Assembly: GCA_022559845.1 (NCBI GenBank)
Contig: CM040126.1
Coordinates: forward strand, 226,554,641-226,618,640
DNA: 64,000 nt
Reading direction: 5' to 3'
Source: Amorphophallus konjac
Lineage: Eukaryota > Streptophyta > Magnoliopsida > Alismatales > Araceae
Shown here: piece after piece, positions 1-9,988 of the stretch
Numbering within the stretch: the stretch's first letter is position 1
How the letters are laid out: each line of letters starts with the position of its first letter
The notes under the pieces: model-generated
Told to the model about the DNA's origin: nothing
What the model saw: only the letters and a program-made list of their open reading frames with translations
The model's database searches: none
Program-made: the position numbers and the translations under genes

Positions 1-1
1 T

Positions 2-2251
2 GTCTTCAGTGGTCTTGATTTCAACCAGTGGCACAGTGCTTTACGTGCTTATGTTAAGTCCGTTGACCCAGACCTGTGGAAAGTGATTTCACATGGTCCT
101 CATGAACTACCAAAGAAAAGGTCTAAATGGACTAACAGTCACGAATCAATGTATGAGAAGAATCAGACAGCTATAAATCTGATGAAAGTAGCCACTGACA
201 AAGCTTTTCACTCATGTTTCCTTGATTACAGATCTGCAAGGGATATGTTGGAAATGATGAAGAGAAGCGGGAAAGGAAATCAAACAGGCTGCATGATGGC
301 CAACAGAAGCGATCAAGGCAGCAATCAAACTGAAGAAGATGATGATGATGAGGTAAATCTCTTCGAGAACTTCTCTCTAGAAGATTGGGGGAATGCATAT
401 GCTGAACTACTTGAATCTCATGAACTGTTAAGAAAACAGTATAAAAAGTTGAAGAAGAGTACTCGGGTAGATAGTTCTAGCTCTCCATGTAAAAATTGTT
501 CAAGTACGAAGAAATCTCATGATGCATGTCTGTCTGATAATCATATGCATAAAAACCAGAATGCTGAACTGAAGAAGGAACTTGAATGTGTTTACTCTGA
601 ACTGAACAATCTAAAATCTGAAGATGACTCTCTCAGAAAATTCTCTAAAGAAAATGAAGAACAATTAGAGAAACTTAAACGAGAGAATGAGTTGCTGATT
701 GAAAAATTTAATGCCATAAAATCTGTAAACATAGAATTATAGAAAGACTTTGAAAAACAACAAAAAGAATTGAGAGAGTTTGAAGCTAGGAGAGAAAGCA
801 TGGTTAACTCAGAAGATCAGCTTCTAATAAATGAGTTAATTCAAAATGATAAACTTAAAGAAGAAGTTGAAAAATTAAAACTGATAAACAGTGCCATGTC
901 TGAAAGACTTCTCACATTGGAAAAAGGAAAAGCTATCTGTACAAACGAGACTGAAGAGGTAGATGAGCTGAGAAAGGAAATTGAAGAATACAAAACAGCT
1001 AACAAGGTTTTGAAGGAAGCTGTCAATTGTAGTGAACAAGAGATCGCTAGTTATGAAATACACATTGCATCTCTTGAAAATGAAATTCAGGACTTGAAAG
1101 CTTCCTTGTCTAAATTTGTTGATGGGCAGAAAAACCTAGACAAGCTGCTAGGTGTAAAAGTCAATGTCAAAAAGGAAGGGTTGGGTTACAATAATCTAAC
1201 TAAGAAGGCTTTGCAGAACAAAGTAATGACATCCTTTGTAAATACTTCAAATGTAGCCACTACATCAAAAGACAAACAGCCTATTGTTCAGAAAATTCTG
1301 GGAACAAAGATTAACTTTAACAAGGAAGGACTGGGTTACAGTCCAGTTATGAGGAAGGTTGATGGAGTCAACTTGAAAACTGTCTTTGTCAAATCTTCTG
1401 AACAGGAAAAGCTTTCTATCTCATCTCCACCTCAGTACAAGGCTAAGAAAACAGAAAAATAAAATAAAAATCATAAAACATCAGAAATTCAAAGGAACAA
1501 TCTGCATGCTAAAAACTCATCAGATAAATGCCATGTTTTAAAGAAATCAAATGGCTCATGTCATTATTATGGTAAGTATGGACATCTTATGAGTAACTGT
1601 TTTGTGATGGAAAAAGATGACAATAAGCATGCTAGAAAATCTGTGTCTGGTCAGAAAAAGAATGTCACATGTTCTAATTGTGTTAAAGTAGGACACACTA
1701 CTGCTCATTGTTGGTTTGCAAGTAGTAAGGAAAAATCATGTTCATATCATACAAAACACTTTGCAAATCAGCATGCCTTTAATAAGAACCAGCACATTAT
1801 ATGTTTTAATTGCAACAAAATTGGTCACAAGGCCTCTGAATGCTGGTCAGGTTCCTTTAGAAGAAATTCTCTCATTTGTTCTCACTGTAGAAAGCATGGC
1901 CATACAGTCAAGGACTGTTGGCATATTCAGGGTAGAAATGTGAATCTCAGACATGCTAGATTCCCTGTAAGAGAATCTGCAAAACCTTCATGTCATCACT
2001 GTGGGAAGCCAGGTCACAGGGCTGCAACCTGTTGGCTGGCAGGATATCAAAACCAAACCAGTTTTGGTAAACAGAAATTTTACCCTGTTAACAGAAAATC
2101 TCATGTGTATGCACATAGAATTCATGCTAATAAGAATGTGCATAAATCAGATCTGAAAACTATTCCTGGAAATGTGCTGAGAAAACCTGCTAAACATAAT
2201 AATGTCATGTCAGGACCCAAGACTTCTTGGGTACCTGTTTGTGCAAAATAA
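2..2251 (+). pseudogene. gag: E1 copia gag with tandem CCHC zinc knuckles
   Basis: Structural capsid/nucleocapsid protein, one frame open from the window edge, interrupted by TAG at 740-742 and TAA at 1460-1462 with no frameshift. Order: end of the capsid-type domain (DPDLWKVISHGPHE), an acidic stretch, a long coiled coil (about 400-1130), two related segments (LLGVKVNVKKEGLGY and ILGTKINFNKEGLGY), then a knuckle-rich tail. Knuckles: a first copy with Tyr in place of its second Cys (CHYYGKYGHLMSNC), then CSNCVKVGHTTAHC, CFNCNKIGHKASEC, CSHCRKHGHTVKDC and CHHCGKPGHRAATC, plus a degenerate CSYHTKH copy. It ends SGPKTSWVPVCAK, equivalent to the gag end of E7. Most plant copia gags have one or two knuckles, so five to six is unusual. 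The TAG at 740 is probably a former CAG. Confidence 0.85.
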
Positions 2252-4141
2252 ACCTTGTTTTGCAGGTGTGCCTTGGGACTGGAATAAAAGCGGTAATGAT
2301 CCAAGGCACTTAAGAATGAAAACCCCATTCTCATATTGTTCAGGTAATCTCTCTGCATGTCTCATTTTGAAACCTATTGCATATCTGGTTTGATGTATTC
2401 TTGCTTATTCTGCTCTTAGTCTCATCTAGTGCATGCATATTGAATCTGTTCTTGCATAATTCATGAAAATCTGAATTGCTGATAGGACTGTTGAGTTTAC
2501 CCTGTTTTCATGACCTCTATGGTATATCAAATAGTAAGCTACCAAAGGCAGGGAAATCTGTCTGGAGGTCCTTACTATGTGTGAGGTGGTCTTTCAGACC
2601 AAATGCTCCGCCTAGTACCATAAGTCATTCTGTTGATCAGGGGAGCCTGTATGTGCATGTTTCACATCTCACATGTTTAACTCTCTTGGCAAACACTGCA
2701 TACAATAAATAATTAATTCCTCCAAGAGTCGTGTGTGAGATGTCCTTGAGTGGGCTGAAAAGGAGCTTGTCAGGCCATTTGGTTTCTGAGGAATGGTGTC
2801 AGCCGATGCAGTTTATGAGGTATTAAGATCTGTCATCTCATGAGGTTGCAGTTTGCTGCCCAAGAGCTTCTCTGGATGTGAGACAGAACTACTTCAAAAA
2901 TACTATATTTGGATATGTCCTTAGTGCCTAATGTCTTGAGTGATCTCTCACTTGTTGGCTTGCTGATAGGAGTGCTGCTCATCTCATCTCATCTCTCTCT
3001 ATTCGATCAGCCACCTCCTTATCTCTCACCTATCACTCTTGGTTCAGATTCTCTCTCGAAGAAATTGTGGTTTCAGTCTTCTTGCTCTTATCAGATATGA
3101 TCTGTATACCTTAAACCACCCAATATCTAGTGTAACAATTTACACCTGTTAATAAAGAACTTCAATGTTTGGGGGTTATATTTGGTCCTTGATCCTTCTA
3201 AGTTATCTTCTCAAGTGTTGGTCAACATATTATAAAACTTCCTGTTAAATGAGAAAAACTTATTGAGGATCTCGACTTAACTGAAACTTATGTGAAGAGA
3301 GCTCTGAGATAAAAAATTATGTTAAGTAAGATATTTTTTTTTGTCTAAAATCATGAGAACTGCTACCAGGGAATACGCCATTATTTGTGGCAGAGCAATG
3401 GTTTTTGTGGAGAAATAGACACTCTAGATCAGAGAAGTCCAGAGTCTCTGTCATGATACAATTAGCTATCTCTGTGTAGAAATGTTAAAATAAAAAAAGG
3501 GGGAAAGTCCTCAAAAAAAAATATCATTGGCATAAAGGTAGTTCGTACTGAGTAACCAGGGTCTCTGGTGTCTGATAAACATGTCTCCTTGTGTAAAAAG
3601 GGACCATTCTACCTTGTGTTCAACAAATTGGTTGACCCTGTATGCCTTCTCGTCCATTAAATGAAGAAATGAAATCTGCTTGACATTGATGTGTTATTTC
3701 GTTGCTTGACAAACATAAGGAGCAATTTAATCGTGTCTCTCTCTAGGTTAAGCAACTTTAACCGCTAATTTTGTGATTATGCTGATTTAATATCTTGAGT
3801 TAACTGACCTTGGTTTTTGGAAGAATATAACCCGTCCACATATTGAAGGGCTAACTTTAACATGCTGTAGCTGCGTTACATCAGGTCTAAGGGTATTTTG
3901 GGTATTTACAGAAAAAGTTGATAAGAGTAAAAAGCTACCCGACAAAACCCTTCTTGTTTCACACGCCTTCCACCTCAAACCCTTATTTCCCCTTGCCGCT
4001 TCCTATTCATCCTCGTGCTGCTCTACCTTGAGCGTCTTCTTCAAACCCATCTCCATCTCTTCCCGCTCACTTTCTTCCCCCACAGCTTCACTTCCAATAG
4101 CAGCCTGCAAGAGAGAGTTGATACTCTGGAAGTTCCGGCAG
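2252..4141 (+). other. Non-coding spacer between gag and the second E1 ORF
   Basis: About 1.9 kb with no credible coding region; the small ORFs at 2476-2712 and 2909-3100 show no domain. Its first part resembles the post-pol spacer of E7, which implies pol was removed precisely between gag and this spacer. A tract 'aaaaaaggggga' at 3493-3504 resembles a polypurine tract. The end (about 3880-4140) is the likely 5' leader of the downstream ORF. Confidence 0.6.
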
Positions 4142-6445
4142 ATGGATCAGCAAAGGTCAGCAGCTCCGGGTGAAAGAAAGAGGAAGGGAAAAGAAATAGT
4201 TGAAGAGCCTTCATCTAAGCAACAGAGATGTCTTGAGCCAGAACCTGCTGCGGAAGTCTCTTCAGAACGAGGTACCAGGATTTCTCAGTCTACCGTGTTC
4301 TTAGAAAGTGGGAAAATCATTCCTCTTAGAATAATAGATTTCGGAGATGAAACCTTGGTCTCGAAGTTTCCAGAATTGTTGAAAATCTTTGAGTTTCAGG
4401 AGTGGAGAAATTTCTTAGAAAATCACCGTGTCTCTTACCCTAGGCCGGTAATGGAATTTTACAATAACTTGTCCTTGAGCCGAGACAAGTCTACCTTGTT
4501 ATCATCTGTTAAAGGGGTCGAGATAACTGTTACATGTGACTCCCTTCACAAAGCTCTCGGTATTCCAGATAAAGGGGAGGTAGAGGGAAGCTTTCGATAC
4601 AGTCTCCATGAAGCTTTCTCTGTCATTACTGGTAAACCCAGTAACATTCATGATAAGGGGCAGTTGAAGCTAAAAGCTTATCAGACATCGTCATTTCCTC
4701 CTCTTCACAAGCTCCTTCAGAACGTCATTGCTTCCATTATCACCCCACAGACTGGGGCTAGAGGAAGAATTACAGACACACAGAGATTTCTACTATTTTG
4801 TCTGATTCAAAATGTGAAGATATGTCTGCCAGAGATCATTTTTAATGTCATGAAGGGATGCATTGGATCCAAGAGACATCTTCCCTATGCCGCCCATATG
4901 ACAGACATCTTCAAGCATTCTGAGATTTGCTTGGATGGAGAGGCCGCATCAGAAGTTAAGGCCCGAAACATTTTTAATATGAATTTTGTTTCAGTGTTTT
5001 TGGGCTTAGAGGACTCTTCTATGGTGGGGCAAGTTAAGGTCCAAAAGGCCAGGGAATCACAAACTCAGGGGGAGCATTTGGAAGAATTTCAAGTCTTAGC
5101 CCCAACTGGTGAGCAATTAGTTTCTGAGATTGATCATCAGGAAATACCAGCTGAACAACCAGAGTCCACCTTGCCAGCTGCACCCACCGAAGTACCCTTC
5201 TCCTTTCAGAGGCTAGTTGAGGCTGCATCTGAGGACATCAGATTGTCTGACGAAAGCATTCAGACAGATCTAGATGCAACTATTGCTGGGCTATTTGATT
5301 CTTTTGGGAAGACATCTGAAGAGGTAATAGTGCCTGAAGAACAGCCAGCTAAAGAGCAAGACAGTACTGATCAAGATCTTGCTGTTTTTGTTAATGAAAT
5401 TTTAAGAGAAACTGTTGAGCAAAGCTTGGAAGAGGCTACCAACTTGGTCGTATCTGAAAGTCTTGAGCAGGCCTTTGTTGGCAGCCCTGCAGATCAGGAA
5501 CTCATGGAAGATAGAGAAAAGGTTTCTGTCATAGAACTAGATACAGAATCTTCAAGTGAAGAAGAGGAACCTGAAGATGTATTCCCTCAGAAAGAAACTC
5601 AAGCTGAAGATGAAGTTCAGGTCCCAGCTGAGAGCAGTCAAATGCCAGTACAAGAGGAAACAGCTGAGAGAACTGAACCTGGCAGTGAATTTTTTGGTAC
5701 ACCTCTAGGTCCACCTAGACTTCTATCTGCACAGGCGCCCAACATTGAATCTGCTCGAGCGCCCAACATTGAAGAACTTCTTATAAACCTGACTCAGCAG
5801 ATGCAGAAACAAGATAAGAAATTAGATGACCTGCTCACATATGTCACCCTCAACATAAATCAGGTACATTCCAGGCTACTGAAGCTCGAGATATCTCTCC
5901 TCACTGAATGGAAACGATTCCTTCTCAACAAAAAGGCTTCAGATGATGCCAAAAGATCCCTGATGCAAGGGTTGCAGGAGGTGTGTTCAAAGATAGCTAA
6001 AGCACTGAGTGAGTTGCAAGATGTTCAAATCTCCTCCTTCAAAATGTCTTCCACCATTATAGATCACTGCTATGAGATCAGAACATCTTTAGAACTTTTG
6101 AAGAAGTCATCCAGTGCCCTGGGTCCAGGTATTCAACAGGTCTATGATAAATTGGTCGCCTTTTTAACAGAAATGTCACTTCTGACTGACAGATATGAAA
6201 CTGTCAATGTTCGCCAAGATGACATCATTTCTGAAGTGGCACATGTCCGAAGCTCTGTGGTGTACTGGCTAGCTGAACTGTCAAATGACCTAAAGGAATT
6301 TCAGTCTACCTTGGGTTCAGCACCTGGCCAAGCTTCTTCCAGCAGAACTCCACCTCAAGAATATTCTTCTGCTTCTCCAAGGGGGAGACCACCTCATGGC
6401 AGGCCGCGTGGCCCTTCTAGCAGACAAGCCAGATACTTTTCTTGA
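4142..6445 (+). CDS. Plant transposon-domain ORF with C-terminal coiled coil
   Basis: An uninterrupted 767-codon frame. I start at ATG 4142 (MDQQRSAAPGERKRKGKE); the frame is open further up to 4028 but without an ATG. Residues ~45-290 match the 'putative plant transposon protein' family seen in third ORFs of large plant LTR elements. Visible landmarks are FPELLKIFEFQEWRNFL, PVMEFYNNL, SVKGVEITV, LHKALGIP, FLLFCLIQNVKICLPEII and HLPYAAHMTDIFKHSEI. An acidic Glu/Gln-rich middle follows (~300-530), then a helical coiled-coil region (~560-740) and an Arg/Gly/Pro tail. There is no signal peptide and no clear membrane segment, so it is not an envelope protein. It occupies the third-ORF position of SIRE elements. 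Function is unknown. Its openness contrasts with the decayed genes around it. Confidence 0.85.
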   Translation: MDQQRSAAPGERKRKGKEIVEEPSSKQQRCLEPEPAAEVSSERGTRISQSTVFLESGKIIPLRIIDFGDETLVSKFPELLKIFEFQEWRNFLENHRVSYPRPVMEFYNNLSLSRDKSTLLSSVKGVEITVTCDSLHKALGIPDKGEVEGSFRYSLHEAFSVITGKPSNIHDKGQLKLKAYQTSSFPPLHKLLQNVIASIITPQTGARGRITDTQRFLLFCLIQNVKICLPEIIFNVMKGCIGSKRHLPYAAHMTDIFKHSEICLDGEAASEVKARNIFNMNFVSVFLGLEDSSMVGQVKVQKARESQTQGEHLEEFQVLAPTGEQLVSEIDHQEIPAEQPESTLPAAPTEVPFSFQRLVEAASEDIRLSDESIQTDLDATIAGLFDSFGKTSEEVIVPEEQPAKEQDSTDQDLAVFVNEILRETVEQSLEEATNLVVSESLEQAFVGSPADQELMEDREKVSVIELDTESSSEEEEPEDVFPQKETQAEDEVQVPAESSQMPVQEETAERTEPGSEFFGTPLGPPRLLSAQAPNIESARAPNIEELLINLTQQMQKQDKKLDDLLTYVTLNINQVHSRLLKLEISLLTEWKRFLLNKKASDDAKRSLMQGLQEVCSKIAKALSELQDVQISSFKMSSTIIDHCYEIRTSLELLKKSSSALGPGIQQVYDKLVAFLTEMSLLTDRYETVNVRQDDIISEVAHVRSSVVYWLAELSNDLKEFQSTLGSAPGQASSSRTPPQEYSSASPRGRPPHGRPRGPSSRQARYFS

Positions 6446-6692
6446 ACAGACTATGCTCTGTATCTTGTGACCATTTTGAGGCTTTCTCTATCACACTCTT
6501 GGACTTATTAATTAAAACTCATATCATTTGCATTGTTGCATTCTTATTGTTTCATTTTTTTGATGGTGTCAAAGGGGGAGAAATCAGGCTAGCTCGTTGA
6601 GAATGTTTAATGTGTGTTTTTCATTGAGAATGGTTATTTAGTGTTTTCTCTTTCTCTGCAAAGACTCAAGACTCATAGTGTTGCCATCCATC

Positions 6693-6705
6693 AAAAAGGG
6701 GGAGA
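6693..6705 (+). promoter_or_regulatory. E1 polypurine tract
   Basis: Purine run aaaaagggggaga next to the 3' LTR, the plus-strand primer for reverse transcription. The identical 13-mer precedes the E7 3' LTR at 56128-56140, supporting a common SIRE-type lineage. Confidence 0.85.
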
Positions 6706-6829
6706 TTGTTGAGTATTGTTGAATCTTTACATGTTTTGATGATGACAACACTATAAGTCTTAGTGGTGTTCAAAAATATGTTTCTGTGAAGAATAAACTT
6801 TCATTTCACTTCAGGTATTTTTAAGGACT

Positions 6830-7990
6830 GTCTTCGTGTTGGTTGGCACTTCGTCATGTTTGTGTATAACACCTCGTGTTGAACTGTTTGTCTTCGTGTC
6901 GTTTTAATTTTAGTACTGTTTGTATTTCCAATACGCCGTGTCGTCTTCTCTTACCGCGTGTTGTTTATGTTTACTGTCCTTCAGGTCGTGCGTCCGTGTT
7001 GTTTTCACTATATTTCGTGTCGTTTTTCTCTGTAGTGTTTGTTTTGATTCAGTGACACGTCCTGTCATTGATCTTTACTTCGTGCTGTTTTCATTGTCTT
7101 CATATCGTTCTCTGTGGAGTGTGAGGTTCTGATAAACTTCACTTCGTGTCACTTACTGTTGTTCCTCGTGTCGTTTCTTTCTGGTCCCACTGCTTCATCA
7201 CGTGTCGTGATAGCCGTGACATCTTCTGTCTTCGTGTCGTTTTGACTTCGTGTCAATTACTATTTTATCTTTGTGTTGTCTTCACTCCGTGTCGATTTCT
7301 GTTCTCATCGTCTTAGTGTTGTTTTCACTTCGTGTCAACTTCACTTCGTGTCATCTCTTTGTATTCTATCTTCGTGTTGGTTTTTTCGTTTTAGACTTCG
7401 TGTCTTTCTCGCCTTGACCACACTCCATGTCGATTTCAGTTTTCATCTTCGTGTTGTTTTCGACTCGTGATGGCCTCTGTCATCTGTCTCCATGTCGTAC
7501 TTACTTCGTGTCATTTTACTTCTTGTCATTTTGACTTCGTGTCAAATTACTGTTCTATCTTCGTGTTGTTTTCATTCCGTGTCGATTTCAGTTGTCGTCT
7601 ACGTGTTGTCTTCACCTCGTGTCGTTTCTTCATCTCTTCATGTCATCTTTGTTCTATTGCGTGCAGGACATCGCAGCACCTCGTGTTGCTTCCTGTTTCA
7701 CTTTTGTGTCATTTATCTTGTTGCGTATTCGTGTCATTTTTATTCATCCTAGTCCTCGTGTCTTTCTTGTGTTGAAACCATACTTCGTGTTGGTGTCTGT
7801 TCTCGTCTTCGTGTCTGTTATCAGCACGGGTCGTTCTCTTTGCTGTGTGAATATGTCGTGTTGTTTTTACGTTCATGTCTCCGCGTTGTTCTTATCTTCG
7901 TGTTGTTTTCTTTCTACCTCGTGATGTTCTCTTAGTAGTGTTCCTTGTGTCACCACTGTATCTCGTGTCGTTCTCTGTTTAGTGTACCTT
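6830..7990 (+). repeat. Degenerate CTTCGTGTC(G/A) array in U3
   Basis: Over about 1.15 kb the core CGTGT, mostly as (C/T)TTCGTGT(C/T), occurs at least 30 times on the plus strand with irregular spacing of about 15-60 nt. It is separated by T-rich filler such as gttttc or acttc. Orientation is constant. It is a strongly strand-biased, C/T/G-rich low-complexity stretch just upstream of the LTR TATA box. Open frames inside it arise from this composition. Confidence 0.85.
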
Positions 7991-8210
7991 TTGTCGTGTC
8001 CACTAACCTCATGCAGTTCTAGTTCTTATGGCACTCAATATTAATGGTTCTTATCTCGTTGCAGGTCCGAGGAAGAACATTCATCAGTGTCTGGGTGCAC
8101 ATGATCCGATACTAAAGGAACAAATACGAAAAGGGCACGTGGCAGGAAGGTTCTGGATCAAGCGTGTGAAGCACACGCACTCTGTACCCCATCCTCCTGC
8201 TGGGTGCTGA

Positions 8211-8218
8211 TATAAAAA
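8211..8218 (+). promoter_or_regulatory. TATA box of E1 LTR
   Basis: TATAAAAA followed by purine-rich sequence, about 1.5 kb into the LTR. The expected start would be ~30 nt downstream (about 8240). Assigned by sequence and position only. Confidence 0.55.
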
Positions 8219-8592
8219 GAAGAAAGGCTGGTCAGGCAGGAATCAAGGAAGAACAGAAGCAAAAAAAAAGAGCAAAAAGAGCAGAAGAACAGAAGAAGAA
8301 AAAGTGAGAGAGAGAGATAGTGCTCGTGTGAAGAAAAAGAAAGAGAGAGTTGAAGAAAAAGAAAGAGAGATAAAAAGAGAGAGAGAGAGTTCGTAGAGAA
8401 GAAGGACGAAGCTATTGAAGATCTGTCTACTGGACCGTGGATCAAATCCAGGCCAGTCAGCTCCGTTGAGAGCCACATCTATGTTTTCATCTTTTACAGC
8501 TTTCTGATTGCTGTGTCATTTTCGTTTTTTGTTTTTCCTTTGCTTTTCTGATTATCTTTGGTCTTCCGATTGCCCTGTTGGGAATCGGGTTC

Positions 8593-8946
8593 CTCCTGTT
8601 GGTTCAGGAGAAGGGAGATCTGATCTCCGGGTTGCAAGTGACAGGTTGTCACTTGTGGGTCTCCCTCTGGTTAGAGGAAGGGAGGCTAGTCCTCCGGTTC
8701 TGGGCTTGTGGTTGCAGGCCCAGGTGTCCCTCCTGGTCTGGAGGAAGAGAGGTCTTCGACCTCTAGTTTCCAAGTGACTGGGAGTCACTTGGCTGTCCCT
8801 CCGGTTGGGAGGAAGAGGGGAGGCTGTTCCCCTGGTCAAGCTGTGTGGCAGCAATTGTTTGCAGACTGAGTCTGCTTGGTTCTAGCGTTTGCTAGTGAAG
8901 CCTCACTCCGGTTAGGAGTGAGGGGTGGATGTAGGTCTGAAGGACC
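8593..8946 (+). repeat. Cluster of about ten short hairpins in E1 R/U5
   Basis: Consecutive perfect or near-perfect inverted repeats: 8593-8610, 8614-8628 (ggagatctgatctcc), 8635-8655 (caagtgac...gtcacttg), 8661-8684, 8681-8695 (ggaggctagtcctcc), 8701-8722, 8748-8764 (agaggtcttcgacctct), 8770-8792 (ccaagtgac...gtcacttgg), 8796-8813, 8817-8832, 8901-8923 (cctcact...agtgagg) and 8934-8946. Several loops contain ggtt. The E7 LTR has a shorter cognate set at 48468-48646. Confidence 0.75.
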
Positions 8947-9283
8947 GAACCACCTAAAAACCTTTGTGCAGTGGCTTGTTTGTCAGATTTGCTTCCGCTA
9001 GATGCTTGAATAGGTGCGCTCAATGTGTTTGTGTTTGAGTTGAATAGAATTGGTTCTATTCTGTTTCTCTATCTAGCATCCTGTTTTAAATTTGGCCATT
9101 ATTCGTAGAAGGATTCATTCACCCCCCCCTCTGTATCCGGGCCAAGCACCCTAACATGACTAACTCGCTAGTCCAAAGGAACGGAATGTCCAATGGAGAG
9201 CTTGTATGTCAATGAGAATTGAGGGTAGTGCGATAAAAACATCATGAAACATGGGACTATATTCATGGACTGGAATATAGTGC

Positions 9284-9285
<2 letters not shown>

Positions 9286-9338
<53 letters not shown>
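9286..9338. repeat. (AT)n microsatellite
   Basis: 53 bp of uninterrupted TA/AT dinucleotide inside the E3 3' LTR, within the block that does not align well with the 5' LTR. Confidence 0.95.
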
Positions 9339-9339
<1 letters not shown>

Positions 9340-9416
9340 CCCTTCGGTGACAGTAATCAGTGTAAAACAGTAATACAGAAAATAGCGACTTAAACTAAGT
9401 CATTAATTATCCAATT

Positions 9417-9886
9417 AACGCCTTACTCAGGGGCGTTTATTCATAATTTGACGACTTATACATTAGTCGTCCCTTCAATATTTCTATTCTGTAAAAAATC
9501 AATATTCTGGAATTTTAACAAAAACGCGCCCTGGACAGGGGCGTTACTTGTCAATTAGCGCCCTGTTCTGGGGCGTCAGTTCAATAAGAGACGACCTTGT
9601 GCAGGTCGTTAATTCAACAATTTTCTAAATTTCAGATAATAAATTTCAGGAGGACGTTAATTCTATGATTTTTAACTTAATTTATTTAACAAGAATTCAC
9701 GTCAATATCTATTTAATTGAGTAATTTTAAAACATACATTCAAAGAGACATTAATTTATAATAAAAAATTTAGTGAAATAAAATATATGATAATTAGGAG
9801 AAAAATTCAAGGATTCCATAAATATATTTTTTATAATTTTATGTGGCATAGTTTAGTAGATATGGATTTTCAAGGATATAATTACA

Positions 9887-9929
<43 letters not shown>

Positions 9930-9988
9930 TATTTAGACGCCTTTGCACGATGGCGTCATATGAATTTGACGACATATAGTTTGTCGTC
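9417..9988. repeat. CG-centred mini-palindromes, E3 3' LTR
   Basis: Seven imperfect palindromes of 20-22 nt at 9417-9437, 9450-9471, 9524-9545, 9558-9577, 9590-9610, 9936-9957 and 9968-9988. Arms are of the type GACGCC/GGCGTC, GACGAC/GTCGTC or AACGCC/GGCGTT around 8-10 nt loops. Neighbouring copies start 32-34 nt apart. The 5' LTR keeps only the last pair, at 26352-26373 and 26384-26404. Confidence 0.8.
9889..9927. repeat. (AT)n microsatellite
   Basis: 39 bp AT dinucleotide run in the E3 3' LTR. The 5' LTR has a shorter run at the equivalent site (about 26321-26343), a length polymorphism between the two LTRs. Confidence 0.95.

Larger units (their letters stand above)
1..9156 (+). mobile_element. 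E1: SIRE/Maximus-like Ty1/copia derivative, 3' part, no pol
   Basis: Plus-strand element entering from the left edge: gag (2-2251), non-coding spacer (2252-4141), one large ORF (4142-6445), polypurine tract and 3' LTR ending TAACA at 9156. Protease, integrase, RT and RNase H are all missing. The gag C-terminus runs straight into a spacer that resembles the post-pol spacer of the second copia here (E7): both carry 'atggtatatcaaat' and a 'ccgcctagtaccat'/'ccgccaagtaccat' stretch, at about 2519-2620 and 54420-54515. The simplest reading is deletion of pol, giving a non-autonomous element. Flank 9157-9161 is tgact; the matching 5' duplicate would lie outside the window. It is inserted in the 3' LTR of E3. 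Confidence 0.85.
6707..9156 (+). repeat. E1 3' LTR (2450 bp)
   Basis: Begins TGTTGAGTATTGTTG right after the polypurine tract and ends CACCCTAACA, with TG...CA termini. It has three zones: a U3 dominated by a CTTCGTGTC array (about 6830-7990), a TATA box at 8211, and an R/U5 zone packed with short hairpins (8593-8946). The tail 'cacccccccctctg' just before the end is also found at the end of E7-type LTRs. The 5' LTR partner is outside the window, so divergence cannot be measured. Confidence 0.85.

Noticed and set aside
4142..6445. Envelope-like protein
   Set aside because: No signal peptide, membrane segment or glycoprotein-like layout; the first part fits the plant transposon protein domain.
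6920..7924. Several Ser/Val/Leu-rich open frames on the plus strand
   Set aside because: They lie inside the CTTCGTGTC array and come from its T/C/G-rich repeats lacking stop codons.
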